From: Peptococcaceae bacterium
GTDB lineage: Bacteria > Bacillota > Peptococcia > Peptococcales > Peptococcaceae
Reading direction: 5' to 3'
Length of the DNA stretch: 32,543 nt
Assembly: GCA_030524315.1 (NCBI GenBank)
Contig: JAUNGU010000018.1
Span: 1-32,543, forward strand
The position numbers and the translations under genes were made by a program. Shown piece after piece: positions 1-7,582 of the stretch (the first letter of the stretch is position 1; the number at the start of each line of letters is the position of its first letter). The notes beneath the pieces are model-generated. The model did not search any database, was not told the DNA's origin, and saw only the letters and a list, made by a program, of their open reading frames with translations.

Positions 1-1
1 C

Positions 2-142
2 ATTGCCTCGGGGCGCTTGGATTTGAACATTGGCATTGGTTGCACCGGTGGTCAGCACCGGAGTATTTCTGTGGCAATTGCGCTGGCAGAAAATCTCAAG
101 AAAGCAGGCTACACGGTCAACCTCAAGCATCGCGATCATTAA
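2..142 (+). CDS. rapZ: RapZ C-terminal end (partial)
   Basis: The window opens inside this gene; only the last 46 residues are present. They contain GCTGGQHRS, the conserved C-terminal signature of RapZ/YvcJ nucleotide-binding proteins, and end in LKHRDH. RapZ proteins bind nucleotides and, in Escherichia coli, act as RNA-binding adaptors controlling amino-sugar synthesis; the role in Gram-positives is less clear. The gene is read in the frame beginning at base 2 and stops with TAA at 140-142. It is followed after about 20 bases by yvcK and then whiA, the classical rapZ-yvcK-whiA order of Bacillota and Actinomycetota, which supports the call despite truncation. Confidence 0.9.
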   Translation: MASGRLDLNIGIGCTGGQHRSISVAIALAENLKKAGYTVNLKHRDH

Positions 143-162
143 TCGGATTGGGGAAAAGCGTA

Positions 163-1521
163 TTGAAATGGAAGCGGAACGTTCGAGGCTGGTTTTCGCC
201 GGGGCTCGGCTTAAAACGCTGGGCTGTGTTAACGGGGATTTCCATCGCCTTGATCATCATCGGCCTGTGGTCGATGGTGAATAATGAGCATGCAAAACGT
301 TGGACCATCTCCTTCGTCAATTTCCTACAAAGAAGCATTCCAGACCTGACCATTGGTCAAGGTCTGGTTTGTGCTGTCTTGGGAATTACAGCGGCGCTGA
401 TTTCGATGCGGCATTTTAACGATCAGTACCACAAGCTGTCCAAAAACTACATGCGTCTGGATGCGTATTATGAAGACAGGCGTCTGGCCAATAGCGCAAA
501 AATTGTCGTCATTGGCGGCGGCACGGGGCTTTCGGTGCTCCTCAAAGGGCTCAAGCATTACACCGCCAATCTCACGGCGGCGGTGTCCGTCGGCGATGAC
601 GGAGGCAGCAGTGGACGCCTGCGCGATGAATTTGGCGTGGCACCGGTTGGTGATGTGCGCTCTTGTATTGTCGCCCTCTCTGACGAGGAAGACATTATGG
701 AGCAGCTGTTCAACTACCGCTTTTCTCGCGGACAGGGGCTCAAGGGCCATAATCTTGGCAATTTGCTGCTCTTGGCGCTGACGAATATCAGCGGCAGCTT
801 CCAAGAGGCCGTGTCTTCCACCGACCAGATTTTGCACATTCGCGGACGCGTGCTGCCGATCACCATCCAGCCGCTGGAGCTCAAGGCCGAGCTTGTCGAT
901 GGTTCCAGCGTCGTCGGCGAATGCAACATCGGCGAGAGCGAGCTGCAGATCAAGCACCTGAGCATCTATCCGCCTTATGCGGAGGTCGTGCCGGAGGTCC
1001 TTGAAGCCATCGATGAGGCCGACGCGGTGATTTTGGGACCGGGGAGTCTCTATACCTCGATCATGCCCAATCTCTGCGTGCACCAGGTGGTCGATGCCAT
1101 TCGCGAAAGCAAATGCAAAACCTTCTATGTTTGCAACGTCACCACTCAGCCGGGAGAAACCACCGATTATACGGCGTCAGACCATTTGCAGGCGATTTAT
1201 GACCACAGCTGCGAGGAAATGATCGACTACATGCTGGTGGACGATGGCACCATCGAGCCAAAGGTGGAGCTGGCCGATGTGCTCCTGCAAGCGAGCACGC
1301 GTGTTGTGGTGGACCACGACAAGCTCGACAAAATGAACACCAAGGTCATCGAAACCTCCTTGGTCAACGAAAATAACCCTTACCGTCACGATTCAAAAAA
1401 ATTGGCAGAGGCCATTTTGGAGACGCTCTATTCCGACAAGGATTTTAAGATGCGACACGGACTCGTGAAATCAACACTGATGGCGAGACGTTTTCGCCAG
1501 ATTGAGGAGGAGCAGCATTGA
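163..1521 (+). CDS. yvcK: YvcK/CofD-family gluconeogenesis factor
   Basis: YvcK-type proteins bind UDP-sugars and are needed for growth on gluconeogenic carbon sources and for normal cell shape. About 452 residues. The N-terminus has a basic stretch (WKRNVRGWF), PGLGLKRW and two hydrophobic segments near residues 20-40 and 65-85, so it is the membrane-anchored form. The CofD-like core starts with VVIGGGTGLSVLLKGLK and continues with SVGDDGGSSGRLRDEF and PVGDVRSCIVALS. The open frame extends upstream to 40 but would overlap rapZ by about 100 bases. I chose TTG at 163, preceded by GGGGA at a suitable distance and 20 bases after the rapZ stop; TTG at 148 is an alternative. The 3' end overlaps whiA by four bases, implying coupled translation. 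Confidence 0.92.
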   Translation: MKWKRNVRGWFSPGLGLKRWAVLTGISIALIIIGLWSMVNNEHAKRWTISFVNFLQRSIPDLTIGQGLVCAVLGITAALISMRHFNDQYHKLSKNYMRLDAYYEDRRLANSAKIVVIGGGTGLSVLLKGLKHYTANLTAAVSVGDDGGSSGRLRDEFGVAPVGDVRSCIVALSDEEDIMEQLFNYRFSRGQGLKGHNLGNLLLLALTNISGSFQEAVSSTDQILHIRGRVLPITIQPLELKAELVDGSSVVGECNIGESELQIKHLSIYPPYAEVVPEVLEAIDEADAVILGPGSLYTSIMPNLCVHQVVDAIRESKCKTFYVCNVTTQPGETTDYTASDHLQAIYDHSCEEMIDYMLVDDGTIEPKVELADVLLQASTRVVVDHDKLDKMNTKVIETSLVNENNPYRHDSKKLAEAILETLYSDKDFKMRHGLVKSTLMARRFRQIEEEQH

Positions 1522-2492
1522 GCTTTTCAAACGATATCAAAAATGAGCTGTTGCGCTTGCCCGTCAATGACGACAGCGAAAAGGTGGCGCTGTTGGCGGG
1601 GCTGGCGCGCATGGATGGGCGCATTCTCATTGGCACCCAGCGCAAAATCAGCCTCCAGCTCAACAGCGAGAATGCAGCGGTGGCGCGTCTGGCCTTTTCT
1701 TGGCTCAAGGAGCTCTTTCATGTGGAGGCAGACGTCACCATCCAGCGCATGAACCGTCTCAAAAAAAATGTGCTCTATGTGGTGAATGTGCCGTCTCAAA
1801 CACGTATGCCAGTCCTGCTCAATTCCCTGGGCATGGTGGATCGTGATGGGTTGCTTTTCAGGCCGGAAATTGCGGAGGATTTGATCAGCAGTGACAGCCT
1901 GCGCCGCGCATATTTGCGCGGTATTTTTTTAGGCGGCGGCTCGATGACGGACCCTCTGCGCAGCTATCACTTGGAAATTGTCACCCAGAGCGAGGAATTT
2001 GCAGGGCAGCTCATCGACCTTATCAAAAATTACAATATTTACCCGCGCATGAGCACCCGCAAGGAAAACGTCATTGTCTATCTCAAGGAGAGTGAGCAGA
2101 TCAGCGATTTCCTGGCCCTTCTCGGTGCCTTTGATGCGCTGATGGCGTTGGAAAATACGCGCATTCAAAAAAATGTGCGCAACCAGGTCAATCGCTTGGT
2201 CAACTGCGAGACAGCCAATCTCAACAAATCCATCGATGCCGCCCAGCGCCAGATTCAGAGCATCCATCTCATCAAAGAGACCGTCGGCTTGCAATCCCTG
2301 ACCGATTCTCTGCGTCAGGCGGCAGAGGCGCGGCTCAACCATCCCGAGGAAAGCCTCAAGGATCTGGGGCAGCTTCTGGACCCGCCAGTGGGAAAATCTG
2401 GCATGAACCACCGTATGCGGCGACTCGAAGAAATTGCCGAGCAGATTCAGGCAGACGCTGCAGATACACCGATCAGTGAAAACAAGGGGTGA
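1518..2492 (+). CDS. whiA: WhiA-family DNA-binding protein
   Basis: WhiA has an N-terminal LAGLIDADG-homing-endonuclease-like fold without nuclease activity and a C-terminal helix-turn-helix. In Streptomyces it controls sporulation genes; in Bacillus it affects cell division and chromosome segregation. The 324-residue product matches the family length. It starts MSFSNDIKNELLRLP, has the RAYLRGIFLGGGSMTDP and YHLEIVTQSEEFA core segments, and ends with the HTH region around RLNHPEESLKDLGQLLDPPVGKSGMNHRMRRLEEIAEQ. The start is TTG at 1518, overlapping the yvcK stop (TTGA), with GAGGAGG at 1504-1510 seven bases upstream. No HPr-like gene follows, unlike in Bacillus where crh sits next to whiA. 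Confidence 0.95.
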   Translation: MSFSNDIKNELLRLPVNDDSEKVALLAGLARMDGRILIGTQRKISLQLNSENAAVARLAFSWLKELFHVEADVTIQRMNRLKKNVLYVVNVPSQTRMPVLLNSLGMVDRDGLLFRPEIAEDLISSDSLRRAYLRGIFLGGGSMTDPLRSYHLEIVTQSEEFAGQLIDLIKNYNIYPRMSTRKENVIVYLKESEQISDFLALLGAFDALMALENTRIQKNVRNQVNRLVNCETANLNKSIDAAQRQIQSIHLIKETVGLQSLTDSLRQAAEARLNHPEESLKDLGQLLDPPVGKSGMNHRMRRLEEIAEQIQADAADTPISENKG

Positions 2493-2495
2493 AAA

Positions 2496-4415
2496 ATGAA
2501 AAAATTACTTTCCGGCGTGTTGTTGCTCGCCCTGTCTGTGACCTTGCTTGCAGGCTGTGGCAGCAGTGCGCAAGCGCCAACATCGACGCCAAGCGAAACC
2601 GCCACAAAAGAGGTGGAAGAGGTCAAAATTACCAACGCCAAGAACGTGGCGAGTAATTATGATTGCATCGTCGTGGATGGTAGCCCCGAGGGGATTTCTG
2701 CGGCCATTTCTGCTGCGCGCAACGGTCTCAAGACGCTCCTGATTTGTCAGGACGAAGCCTTGGGCGGGCTCTACACCTTGGGTGAGCTGAATTTTATTGA
2801 CGTGCCGGAATCTCGCGATGGCACGGTGCTCGTCGATGGGATTTTTAAGGAATTTAGCGATGCCGTTGGTGGCTCGGGCTTTGATGTGACCGTTGCAAAA
2901 AACACCTTCTACGATATGGTCAAGGCCGAGAACAACCTCACTTTGCGCGTCAATAGCAAGTTCCAGGAACCGGTCATGGATGGCAAGACCATCACCGGCG
3001 TCAAGGTCCAGGAAGAGGACGGTGAGAAAACCTACAGCGCGCCATACGTCGTCGATGCGACGCCAGACGGCGATGTCTGTGCAGCGGCGGGTGTGCCGTA
3101 CACCTACGCGGGCGAAGACATTGGCGAGCGCGACCGCGAAATGGGCGTGACGCTGATTTTCCGCCTCTCCGGTGTCGACTGGGAGAAGGTCACCGAGTAC
3201 GTTTCCACGCCGCAGGATGGCGCGTCCTCGGCGGAGGGCGGCGTCAATGGCAACCTCGCCTGGGGCTACAGCAAGAAAGGCTTTGCCTATGAACCGAAGG
3301 ATGCGAGCATGCGCCTGCGTGGGTTCAACATTGCGCGCCAGGAAAATGGCGACGTGCTCATCAATTCCCTGATTATTTTCGACGTCGACGCCCTGGATGC
3401 TGGCAGCCGCGCCCAAGGCATTGAACGCGGCCAGAAGGAGCTGCCATCGATTGTCGAATACGTGCGCAAAAATTGCGTCGGCTTTGAAAATGCCGAGCTC
3501 GTGGATACCGCCGAGCAGCTCTATGTGCGCGAAACGCGCCACATGGATTGTGAAAAAATGCTGACCATCGACGACGTTTTGGAAAATCGGTCGCAAGACG
3601 ATGCCATCTGCGTGACCAATTATCCCGTCGATGTGCAGGCGACGAAAACCCAGACCTATGGCACCGTCGTTGGCTTCCCAGATCAGTATGAGATTGGCTA
3701 CGGGAGCCTCGTGCCAAAGGATGTGGAGGGGCTTTTGATTGTGGGCCGTTCTGCTGGCTATCGCTCCTTGGCGGCAGGATCTGCGCGCATTGTGCCAACG
3801 GGCATGGCCTGTGGCCAGGCAGCGGGTGTCGCCGTCAAGGTCGCCACTGACGCCAAGGAAACGCCACGCGCCCTCGCCGGGGACGCCAGCGCCATCAAAA
3901 AAATGCAATCCCTTCTCAAGGAGCAAGGGGCAAATTTGACACACACCCAAACCGAGGAAGCCATCATGGACCACTGGGCTTATCCGGGCCTCAAGGTCAT
4001 CCGCAGCATGGGCTTTGCCGATGGTGGTTACGACAATAATTACAAGCTTGACGACACCGTCACCGGGCCGCGCTTTGCCAATATGACCAATACCGTTGTC
4101 AAAAAATCCGGCCTGGCGCTTGAGCCACGCATTGCCGTCAACGAAGAAACCAACAACAGCGAAATGCTCCTGGCCCTCGCTAAGAAGGTCGCGGCCCTTG
4201 ACGGTAGCACGGCGCCGAGTGATTTTGCTGCAGCGGTACAGTTTTTGCAGGCGCGAGATATTTTGGATGCAACCCTCAGCCAGAAATTTGCCGACGCCGA
4301 TGCCACAGCCGACGCTGGCAGCTGCTACATGCTCGCCGCGCGTCTCTATGAATATCTGCTCACGCTGCCGGATGCCACCGAGCTCATCGCCGTGGATCGT
4401 TTGCAGGAGAATTAA
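2496..4415 (+). CDS. FAD-dependent oxidoreductase lipoprotein
   Basis: A predicted exported lipoprotein of 639 residues. The N-terminus MKKLLSGVLLLALSVTLLAGC has a hydrophobic core and a lipobox (LAGC, Cys21), followed by a Ser/Thr/Pro/Glu-rich linker. The body begins with an FAD-binding Rossmann unit near residues 55-90: YDCIVVDGSPEGISAAISAARNG, then LGGLYTLGEL. The usual GxGxxG is here DGSPEG, a variant seen in the pfam12831 FAD_oxidored group. A second FAD-contact region is LIVGRSAGYRSLAAGSARIVPTGMACGQAAG, near residues 410-440. The last 120 residues contain an SLH-like stretch (MGFADGGYDNNYKLDDTVTGPRFA), only loosely supported. It begins three bases after whiA, with GGGGTG as ribosome binding site, so it is probably in the same operon. 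Substrate unknown. Confidence 0.8.
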   Translation: MKKLLSGVLLLALSVTLLAGCGSSAQAPTSTPSETATKEVEEVKITNAKNVASNYDCIVVDGSPEGISAAISAARNGLKTLLICQDEALGGLYTLGELNFIDVPESRDGTVLVDGIFKEFSDAVGGSGFDVTVAKNTFYDMVKAENNLTLRVNSKFQEPVMDGKTITGVKVQEEDGEKTYSAPYVVDATPDGDVCAAAGVPYTYAGEDIGERDREMGVTLIFRLSGVDWEKVTEYVSTPQDGASSAEGGVNGNLAWGYSKKGFAYEPKDASMRLRGFNIARQENGDVLINSLIIFDVDALDAGSRAQGIERGQKELPSIVEYVRKNCVGFENAELVDTAEQLYVRETRHMDCEKMLTIDDVLENRSQDDAICVTNYPVDVQATKTQTYGTVVGFPDQYEIGYGSLVPKDVEGLLIVGRSAGYRSLAAGSARIVPTGMACGQAAGVAVKVATDAKETPRALAGDASAIKKMQSLLKEQGANLTHTQTEEAIMDHWAYPGLKVIRSMGFADGGYDNNYKLDDTVTGPRFANMTNTVVKKSGLALEPRIAVNEETNNSEMLLALAKKVAALDGSTAPSDFAAAVQFLQARDILDATLSQKFADADATADAGSCYMLAARLYEYLLTLPDATELIAVDRLQEN

Positions 4416-4430
4416 TCATACAAAATTTTC

Positions 4431-4472
4431 ATCCGCATCACTAGAAAACGCTGGTGGTGCGGATATTTTTTT
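4431..4472 (+). terminator. Rho-independent terminator after the FAD lipoprotein gene
   Basis: An 11-bp stem, ATCCGCATCAC (4431-4441) with GTGGTGCGGAT (4454-4464), one G-U pair, followed by a run of seven T. It closes the rapZ-yvcK-whiA-oxidoreductase transcript. Confidence 0.85.
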
Positions 4473-4512
4473 GCCTTGAACCTTGGCAAAAAATGACAGT
4501 TGGCCCTTGGCG

Positions 4513-4541
4513 TTGAACTGGTGGCCATACTTTTTTATAAT
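4513..4541 (+). promoter_or_regulatory. Sigma-A-type promoter for the DUF1287 gene
   Basis: TTGAAC (4513-4518), 17 bases, TATAAT (4536-4541). It lies between the upstream terminator and the gene at 4576; the predicted leader is about 28 bases. Confidence 0.75.
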
Positions 4542-4575
4542 GACAGAAAGGCTTAGCGTAAATGGAGGTGAGCGG

Positions 4576-5223
4576 ATGGCAAAGGGAAAGAAAAGACTCG
4601 CGGCAATCGCTGTGCTCGTGGTTGGCATTGGCGCGGCGGGATTTTTGCACGAGGGCAGCTTTTTGGCGCCAAAAACGGGTGCGGACTTTAATATTCCGAC
4701 GCTGCACAGCGCAGTGGACAAGGACGGCGATGGCATCGACGACCAGGCCGATATTCTCGAGGGTGTGCGTGCCTACATTGCCACCGAGCCAAGGTACAAG
4801 AGCAAGTATTACACCACCGGCTATCCTGACGACGGCTATGGCGTTTGCACCGATGTGGTGGCGCAGGGGCTCCTGGCTGCTGGCTATGATTTGCGTGAGC
4901 TGGTGGATGCGGATATTCATGCAGATCCTGGAGCCTATGGCATCGACAAGGCAGACAAAAATATTGATTTTCGCCGTGTGCGCAATCTAAAAATTTATTT
5001 TGATCACACAGCCATTTCCCTGACGACGGACCCTGATCGCATCGAGGAATGGCAGGGCGGCGACATTGTCGTCTACAATGAGCACATCGGCGTCGTCAGC
5101 GACAAGCGCAACCGCCAGGGCGTGCCATATCTCATTCATCACGCCAGTCCCATCCAGCGCAGCTACGAGGAAAATGCCCTCACCGATCGCGAGATCATCG
5201 GCCACTATCGCATCAGTCAGTAA
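4576..5223 (+). CDS. DUF1287-family exported protein
   Basis: A 215-residue protein of the DUF1287 (YijF-like) family, whose fold resembles NlpC/P60 and CHAP cysteine peptidases; biochemical function is not established. The N-terminus (MAKGKKRLAAIAVLVVGIGAAGFL) is a signal anchor or signal peptide, so the rest should be outside the membrane. Visible motifs are an EF-hand-like loop DKDGDGIDD, then DDGYGVCTDVVAQGLL with Cys91, GGDIVVYNEHIGVVSD with His170, and LIHHASP; the Cys and His fit a hydrolase dyad by analogy. The frame is open from 4483, but ATG 4576 has an ideal GGAGGTGA at 4564-4571. It is a monocistronic unit behind its own promoter. Confidence 0.82.
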   Translation: MAKGKKRLAAIAVLVVGIGAAGFLHEGSFLAPKTGADFNIPTLHSAVDKDGDGIDDQADILEGVRAYIATEPRYKSKYYTTGYPDDGYGVCTDVVAQGLLAAGYDLRELVDADIHADPGAYGIDKADKNIDFRRVRNLKIYFDHTAISLTTDPDRIEEWQGGDIVVYNEHIGVVSDKRNRQGVPYLIHHASPIQRSYEENALTDREIIGHYRISQ

Positions 5224-5237
5224 ATGCCAAGCGGCTC

Positions 5238-5266
5238 TTGCAGTGGGCGCCCATCGGCGGTAAACT
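5238..5266 (+). promoter_or_regulatory. Possible promoter for the alpha/beta hydrolase
   Basis: TTGCAG (5238-5243), 17 bases, TAAACT (5261-5266). The -10 is imperfect; an overlapping TATAGATAAT at 5266-5275 may contribute instead. Confidence 0.4.
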
Positions 5267-5317
5267 ATAGATAATAATTTTTCAACTTTATCATTTTTTC
5301 TCAGAAGGAGTGATACA

Positions 5318-6241
5318 ATGTTACACGAATTATCATTTGAATCCTTTAACGGTCGCGACCAGGTCAGCGCCTGGATCTATGTGCCGGCGGCAAAGCCCCT
5401 GGGCATTGTGCAGCTGGTGCACGGCTTTGGCGAGCATTCCCGCCGCTATCTGCACATGATTGTGCGCTATCTTGAGGCGGGCTTCATTGTTGCCGCCGAT
5501 GACCATGTGGGCCACGGCAAAACTGCCATCAACAACGACAGCTGGGGCGATTGGGGCGACGCGGGCTACACGACCATGGTCGAGGATGAGCGCCGCTTGC
5601 AGGAAATCGTCATGGACAAATATCCCGACCTACCATATTTCTTCTTTGGCCACAGCATGGGCTCGGTGATCACCCGCCAATTCATCGCTCGCTACGGCGA
5701 CAGCCTCGCAGGCGCAACGCTGTGTGGCACCTGCGGCCATTTCCCAACGGCAGAGGCGCGTGCGCAGCTGGAAGCCCTCATTGCTGACGGCAAGGGCAAC
5801 GACAGCGATCCATCGGCGTCTGTCAAGCTCATGGGTTGGATGGGCGAGCGCTGCGGTGATGTCAAGATTGGCAATGAATGGATTTGCGCCGACCCATATG
5901 TACAGGTCGACCACGCAAATGATCCATTCGACGCTTTTACCAAGCCAATCACCAACAAATCCCTGCTCTATTTTCTGGATATGATCGACGAAGTCACCGG
6001 CAAGGAATGGGCAGAAAAGGTGCCAACCTCTCTGCCGATTTATTCCATCGGCGGCGACCAGGACCCATTCGGTCTCTACGGCCAGGGGCTCTATGAGACG
6101 TCTAATTGGCTCGTGGACAGCGGCCACGACGTCAAGACCCAGCTCTATTCGGGCTATCGTCACGAAATCCACAACTACGCCGACATCAAAAATACCGTCT
6201 GCGATGGCGTCATCGATTTTATGACCAAGGCAGTGAAATAA
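5318..6241 (+). CDS. Alpha/beta hydrolase (monoacylglycerol lipase-like)
   Basis: A cytoplasmic serine hydrolase of 307 residues of the Hydrolase_4/serine aminopeptidase S33 group, which includes monoacylglycerol lipases and lysophospholipases. No signal peptide is seen. The oxyanion-hole region is LVHGFGEHSRRY (near residue 32), the nucleophile elbow is FGHSMGS with Ser113, an acid candidate lies in SIGGDQDPFG (near residue 250), and the catalytic His is in GYRHEIHN (His282). ADDHVGHGKT matches the GHG motif of lipases in this family. AGAAGGAG lies just upstream of the start at 5318. It stands alone between the DUF1287 gene and the pheST leader; the natural substrate cannot be read from sequence. 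Confidence 0.88.
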   Translation: MLHELSFESFNGRDQVSAWIYVPAAKPLGIVQLVHGFGEHSRRYLHMIVRYLEAGFIVAADDHVGHGKTAINNDSWGDWGDAGYTTMVEDERRLQEIVMDKYPDLPYFFFGHSMGSVITRQFIARYGDSLAGATLCGTCGHFPTAEARAQLEALIADGKGNDSDPSASVKLMGWMGERCGDVKIGNEWICADPYVQVDHANDPFDAFTKPITNKSLLYFLDMIDEVTGKEWAEKVPTSLPIYSIGGDQDPFGLYGQGLYETSNWLVDSGHDVKTQLYSGYRHEIHNYADIKNTVCDGVIDFMTKAVK

Positions 6242-6262
6242 AAGGCCGATTAAAATTTGTCC

Positions 6263-6291
6263 TTTACAACCCACCGAGCATCTTTTATAAT
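6263..6291 (+). promoter_or_regulatory. Promoter of the pheST operon
   Basis: TTTACA (6263-6268), 17 bases, TATAAT (6286-6291). Transcription would start near 6298, giving a leader of about 250 bases before pheS. Confidence 0.8.
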
Positions 6292-6297
6292 AAATTC

Positions 6298-6530
6298 ACG
6301 TATACAGAGAACGGGAGCCCTGCTGGCTGGCTGTGACAGGGAGAGATGGCACGACTGGAACCATCTTACAGCCGAGAGCGTCTGGGATTTCGCCCGGGAG
6401 TATCTTTCTTTGAATAGCGTAGGAGGAAGCGTAGCAGGCGTTAACGCATTGAGTGATTTATCTCTGTGCAGATAAATAATAAGGGTGGTACCACGGCACT
6501 TCGTCCCTTTTGGGATGGGGTGCCTTTTTA
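6298..6530 (+). promoter_or_regulatory. T-box riboswitch leader of pheST
   Basis: T-box leaders sense uncharged tRNA: the specifier pairs with the anticodon, and the T-box bulge pairs with the free CCA end to form an antiterminator. The T-box sequence AAGGGTGGTACCACGG is at 6481-6496. Stem III is perfect, ATTTATCT (6456-6463) with AGATAAAT (6470-6477). A 13-bp terminator follows, GGCACTTCGTCCC (6495-6507) with GGGATGGGGTGCC (6512-6524), then T5. In the Stem I region there is an AGAGA K-turn-like strand at 6306-6310, a distal hairpin CCCTG/CAGGG (6318-6341) and AGATGG/CCATCT (6344-6366). By position before pheST it should read tRNA-Phe, but I could not place a UUC specifier with confidence. 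Confidence 0.92.
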
Positions 6531-6550
6531 TATTGTTAAGGAGGAAAATG

Positions 6551-7573
6551 ATGAAAGATTCATTACTAGAGATCAAAAGAAATGCCCTCGAAGCCATCGA
6601 GCGCTACAATGATTTGGACAAAATCAACGAGCTTCGCGTTAAATATTTGGGCAAAAAAGGGGAGCTCACCGCCATTCTCAAGGGCATGGGCAAGCTTTCC
6701 AAGGAAGAGCGTCCAGTGATGGGCGAGCTCGCCAACACGGTGCGCGATGCCATCAATGACGCGCTGGAAGAAAAAACGGCGGTCCTCAAGGAAGCGGTGC
6801 TGAACGAAAAGCTCGCCGCTGAAACCATCGACGTCACCATGTCTGGCGTGGGGATGCCCCAGGGCCATTTCCATCCGCTGACCCAGGTTATCAACGACGC
6901 CAAGCGCATTTTCAACGGCCTGGGCTTTGAAGTCGCCGAAGGGCCAGAAATCGAAAGCGACTACTACAATTTTGAAGCGCTGAATCTGCCACCGGATCAC
7001 CCGGCCCGTGACATGCAGGACACCTTCTATATTAACGACAAGGTCGTACTGCGCACTCAGACCTCTGGCGTGCAGGTTCATTCCATGGAAAAAATGAATG
7101 GCAAACTGCCCGTCAAGGTCATCGCACCAGGCCGCGTTTATCGTAAAGACGACGACGCCACCCATTCGCCAATGTTCCATCAGATCGAAGGGCTGTTGGT
7201 GGACGAAAACATCACCATGGCTGACCTCAAGGGCGTCATCCTCGCCTTTGTTCATGAAATGTTCGGGCCAGACGTCAAGATTCGTCTGCGTCCAAGCTAC
7301 TTCCCATTCACCGAGCCTTCTGCGGAAATCGACATCAGCTGCGTGGCCTGCGGTGGCAAGGGCTGCCGCGTCTGCTCCCACACTGGCTGGCTGGAAATCC
7401 TCGGCAGCGGCATGGTGCATCCAAACGTGCTCCGCGCCGGTGGCTACGATCCCGAAAAGGTGACGGGCTTCGCTTTTGGCATGGGCGTGGAACGTATCGC
7501 GATGCTGCGTTACGACATCAACGATTTGCGTCTGCTCTTCGCCAATGACGAACGTTTCTTGGAACAATTCTAG
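6551..7573 (+). CDS. pheS: Phenylalanyl-tRNA synthetase alpha subunit
   Basis: The catalytic alpha chain of the alpha2-beta2 phenylalanyl-tRNA synthetase, which attaches Phe to tRNA-Phe. About 340 residues, the usual length. An N-terminal coiled-coil tRNA-binding arm (residues 1-90) is followed by the class II catalytic core with the motif-2 region [42 protein letters not shown] and motif 3 [18 protein letters not shown] 6548 and ATG 6551 are both possible; 6551 is chosen because AAGGAGG (6538-6544) is then six bases away. The frame is open further upstream into the T-box terminator but that part is leader. pheT follows after nine bases. Confidence 0.98.
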   Translation: MKDSLLEIKRNALEAIERYNDLDKINELRVKYLGKKGELTAILKGMGKLSKEERPVMGELANTVRDAINDALEEKTAVLKEAVLNEKLAAETIDVTMSGVGMPQGHFHPLTQVINDAKRIFNGLGFEVAEGPEIESDYYNFEALNLPPDHPARDMQDTFYINDKVVLRTQTSGVQVHSMEKMNGKLPVKVIAPGRVYRKDDDATHSPMFHQIEGLLVDENITMADLKGVILAFVHEMFGPDVKIRLRPSYFPFTEPSAEIDISCVACGGKGCRVCSHTGWLEILGSGMVHPNVLRAGGYDPEKVTGFAFGMGVERIAMLRYDINDLRLLFANDERFLEQF

Positions 7574-7582
7574 GAGGTCAAT

